Assembly (NCBI GenBank): GCA_034003625.1
Contig: JAVEYG010000005.1
Coordinates: forward strand, 62,001 to 126,000
Reading direction: 5' to 3'
DNA: 64,000 bases
From: GWE2-42-39 sp034003625
GTDB taxonomy: Bacteria; Bacteroidota; Bacteroidia; Bacteroidales; Prolixibacteraceae
Made by a program: the position numbers and the translations under genes. This document shows positions 63,098 to 64,000 of the stretch, in pieces. The notes under the pieces are model-generated. The model did not search any database. It saw nothing but the letters and a program-made list of their open reading frames with translations, and was not told the origin of the DNA. Within the stretch, counting starts at the first letter, position 1. Every line of letters begins with the position of its first letter.

Positions 63098-64000
63098 ATG
63101 GATTATCCGGAAATAAAAAATTACCTCGAAGGGAAAACCCCGGCAGAACAATCGGTTCAGATCAGAGAATGGTTGATAAATCCGAAAAACGAGTCACAGG
63201 CACGCAGGATTTTGGGCGAAATATGGGCTAATTCCCGTATCGAAATGAAAGGCGACAAACCCGATTTCGATGTGATGCTGAAAAAAGTGCATTACCGGTT
63301 GGAGAAGCAAAACCCACAACAAAAAGGCAACCCTTCAAAAGTGTACCGCTTGTTCTCAAAAGTGGCGGCAGTATTGCTGCTCCCTTTGTTGTTGCTAAGT
63401 GCCTACCTGTATTTTTTTCCGCCGGAGGGCAACCATTTTTCTGCTGAGATCGCAACCCGCGAGATTCATACCAAGCCCGGCACCCGCACCAAAGTGGAAC
63501 TCCCCGATGGCTCCTTTGTTTGGCTGAACGACGGCACCTTGCTCCGCTATCCTGAATATTTCAGAGGGGGCGACCGGCAGGTTTTTGTCGATGGGGAAGC
63601 TTATTTTGAAGTTCAGTCAAATCCGGGGAAACCGTTTATTGTGAACAACCCGATTATGACCACGGTGGTCACCGGAACACACTTTAACCTGTATGCGTAT
63701 TCGGCTGATAATTTTTTTGAAGCCACCCTGCTCGAAGGAAAAATACGACTCGAAGGGCAAGCCGGAAAGATTGACCTGGTGCCGGGACAACGCATCCAGT
63801 TTGATGCCACTACCAAACGGGTAAGCCGCGACGAGATTAACCCTGAAGATGCCATTGCCTGGATTGATGGTAAACTGTTGATGCGTAACGAAAAACTGGA
63901 ATCGGCAATTAAAAAACTCAGCCGGTGGTACAATGTAGAAATAACGATTGGCGACCCGCAGCTCAAATCGTACGAGCTGACCTGTACCCTCGAAAATGAA
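63098..64000 (+). CDS. FecR family anti-sigma factor (partial, runs off window end)
   Basis: At least 301 codons with no stop before the window end. Start MDYPEIKNYLEGKTPAEQSV, one membrane helix (VAAVLLLPLLLLSAYLYFF, about 88-106), FecR domain (HTKPGTRTKVELPDGSFVW, VDGEAYFEVQSNPGKPF) and the start of the DUF4974-like domain (NEKLESAIKKLSRWYNVEI). It is expected to anchor and hold the sigma factor encoded upstream. Confidence 0.93.
   Translation, partial: MDYPEIKNYLEGKTPAEQSVQIREWLINPKNESQARRILGEIWANSRIEMKGDKPDFDVMLKKVHYRLEKQNPQQKGNPSKVYRLFSKVAAVLLLPLLLLSAYLYFFPPEGNHFSAEIATREIHTKPGTRTKVELPDGSFVWLNDGTLLRYPEYFRGGDRQVFVDGEAYFEVQSNPGKPFIVNNPIMTTVVTGTHFNLYAYSADNFFEATLLEGKIRLEGQAGKIDLVPGQRIQFDATTKRVSRDEINPEDAIAWIDGKLLMRNEKLESAIKKLSRWYNVEITIGDPQLKSYELTCTLENE

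Overview
The window is a chromosomal segment of a Bacteroidota bacterium. The evidence is a SusC/SusD polysaccharide-utilisation locus (PUL), two ECF-sigma/FecR pairs, type IX secretion (T9SS) cargo tails, a PorZ homologue, and the Bacteroidota -7 promoter element TAnnTTTG at several sites. A Bacteroidales/Marinilabiliales-type genome is my best guess, but no rRNA or tRNA is present to test it.

Layout. 1-585: 3' end of queC, then queF (queuosine precursor synthesis). 615-8379 (minus): glycogen/alpha-glucan genes (branching enzyme, a GSCFA protein, debranching enzyme, a glycosyltransferase, a GH57 amylase). 8467-11339: GYF-domain membrane protein, NhaA antiporter, a small secreted protein and an SdpI-like membrane protein. 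11480-22559: housekeeping genes (mutS, asd, a HAD phosphatase, a secreted endo/exonuclease-phosphatase lipoprotein, uvrB) plus a large secreted lamin-tail protein.

22813-45079 (minus): a PUL of about 20 kb, visibly more AT-rich than its flanks. In transcription order it has an ECF sigma factor and FecR anti-sigma factor, a terminator, SusC with an N-terminal STN signalling domain, SusD, two surface lipoproteins, a beta-helix glycosidase/lyase, a DUF4432 mutarotase-like protein, a phosphomannose-isomerase-like cupin, a sugar porter, a GH29 fucosidase-like enzyme, two T9SS cargo proteins sharing a nearly identical module, a serine beta-lactamase-like hydrolase and a second GH29 enzyme. The target is probably a fucosylated or related deoxysugar-containing glycan.

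45518-49182: rdgB-porZ-recO operon. 49279-50451: an aminotransferase-fold protein in which the PLP lysine is replaced by proline. 50423-51536: a decayed SPOR/MEMO/AMMECR1 region split by a 101-bp MITE-like element. 52326-60127: a cluster of a small membrane protein, a TonB-dependent receptor, an AmpG/RhtX-like MFS permease, and hemN, hemG and hemH. This is the uptake machinery plus only the last three steps of protoheme synthesis, suggesting import of coproporphyrin(ogen) or a related tetrapyrrole. 60540-61901: an aldehyde dehydrogenase. 62445-64000: a second ECF-sigma/FecR pair, cut by the window end. Short palindromic repeats occur between genes and occasionally run into coding sequence.
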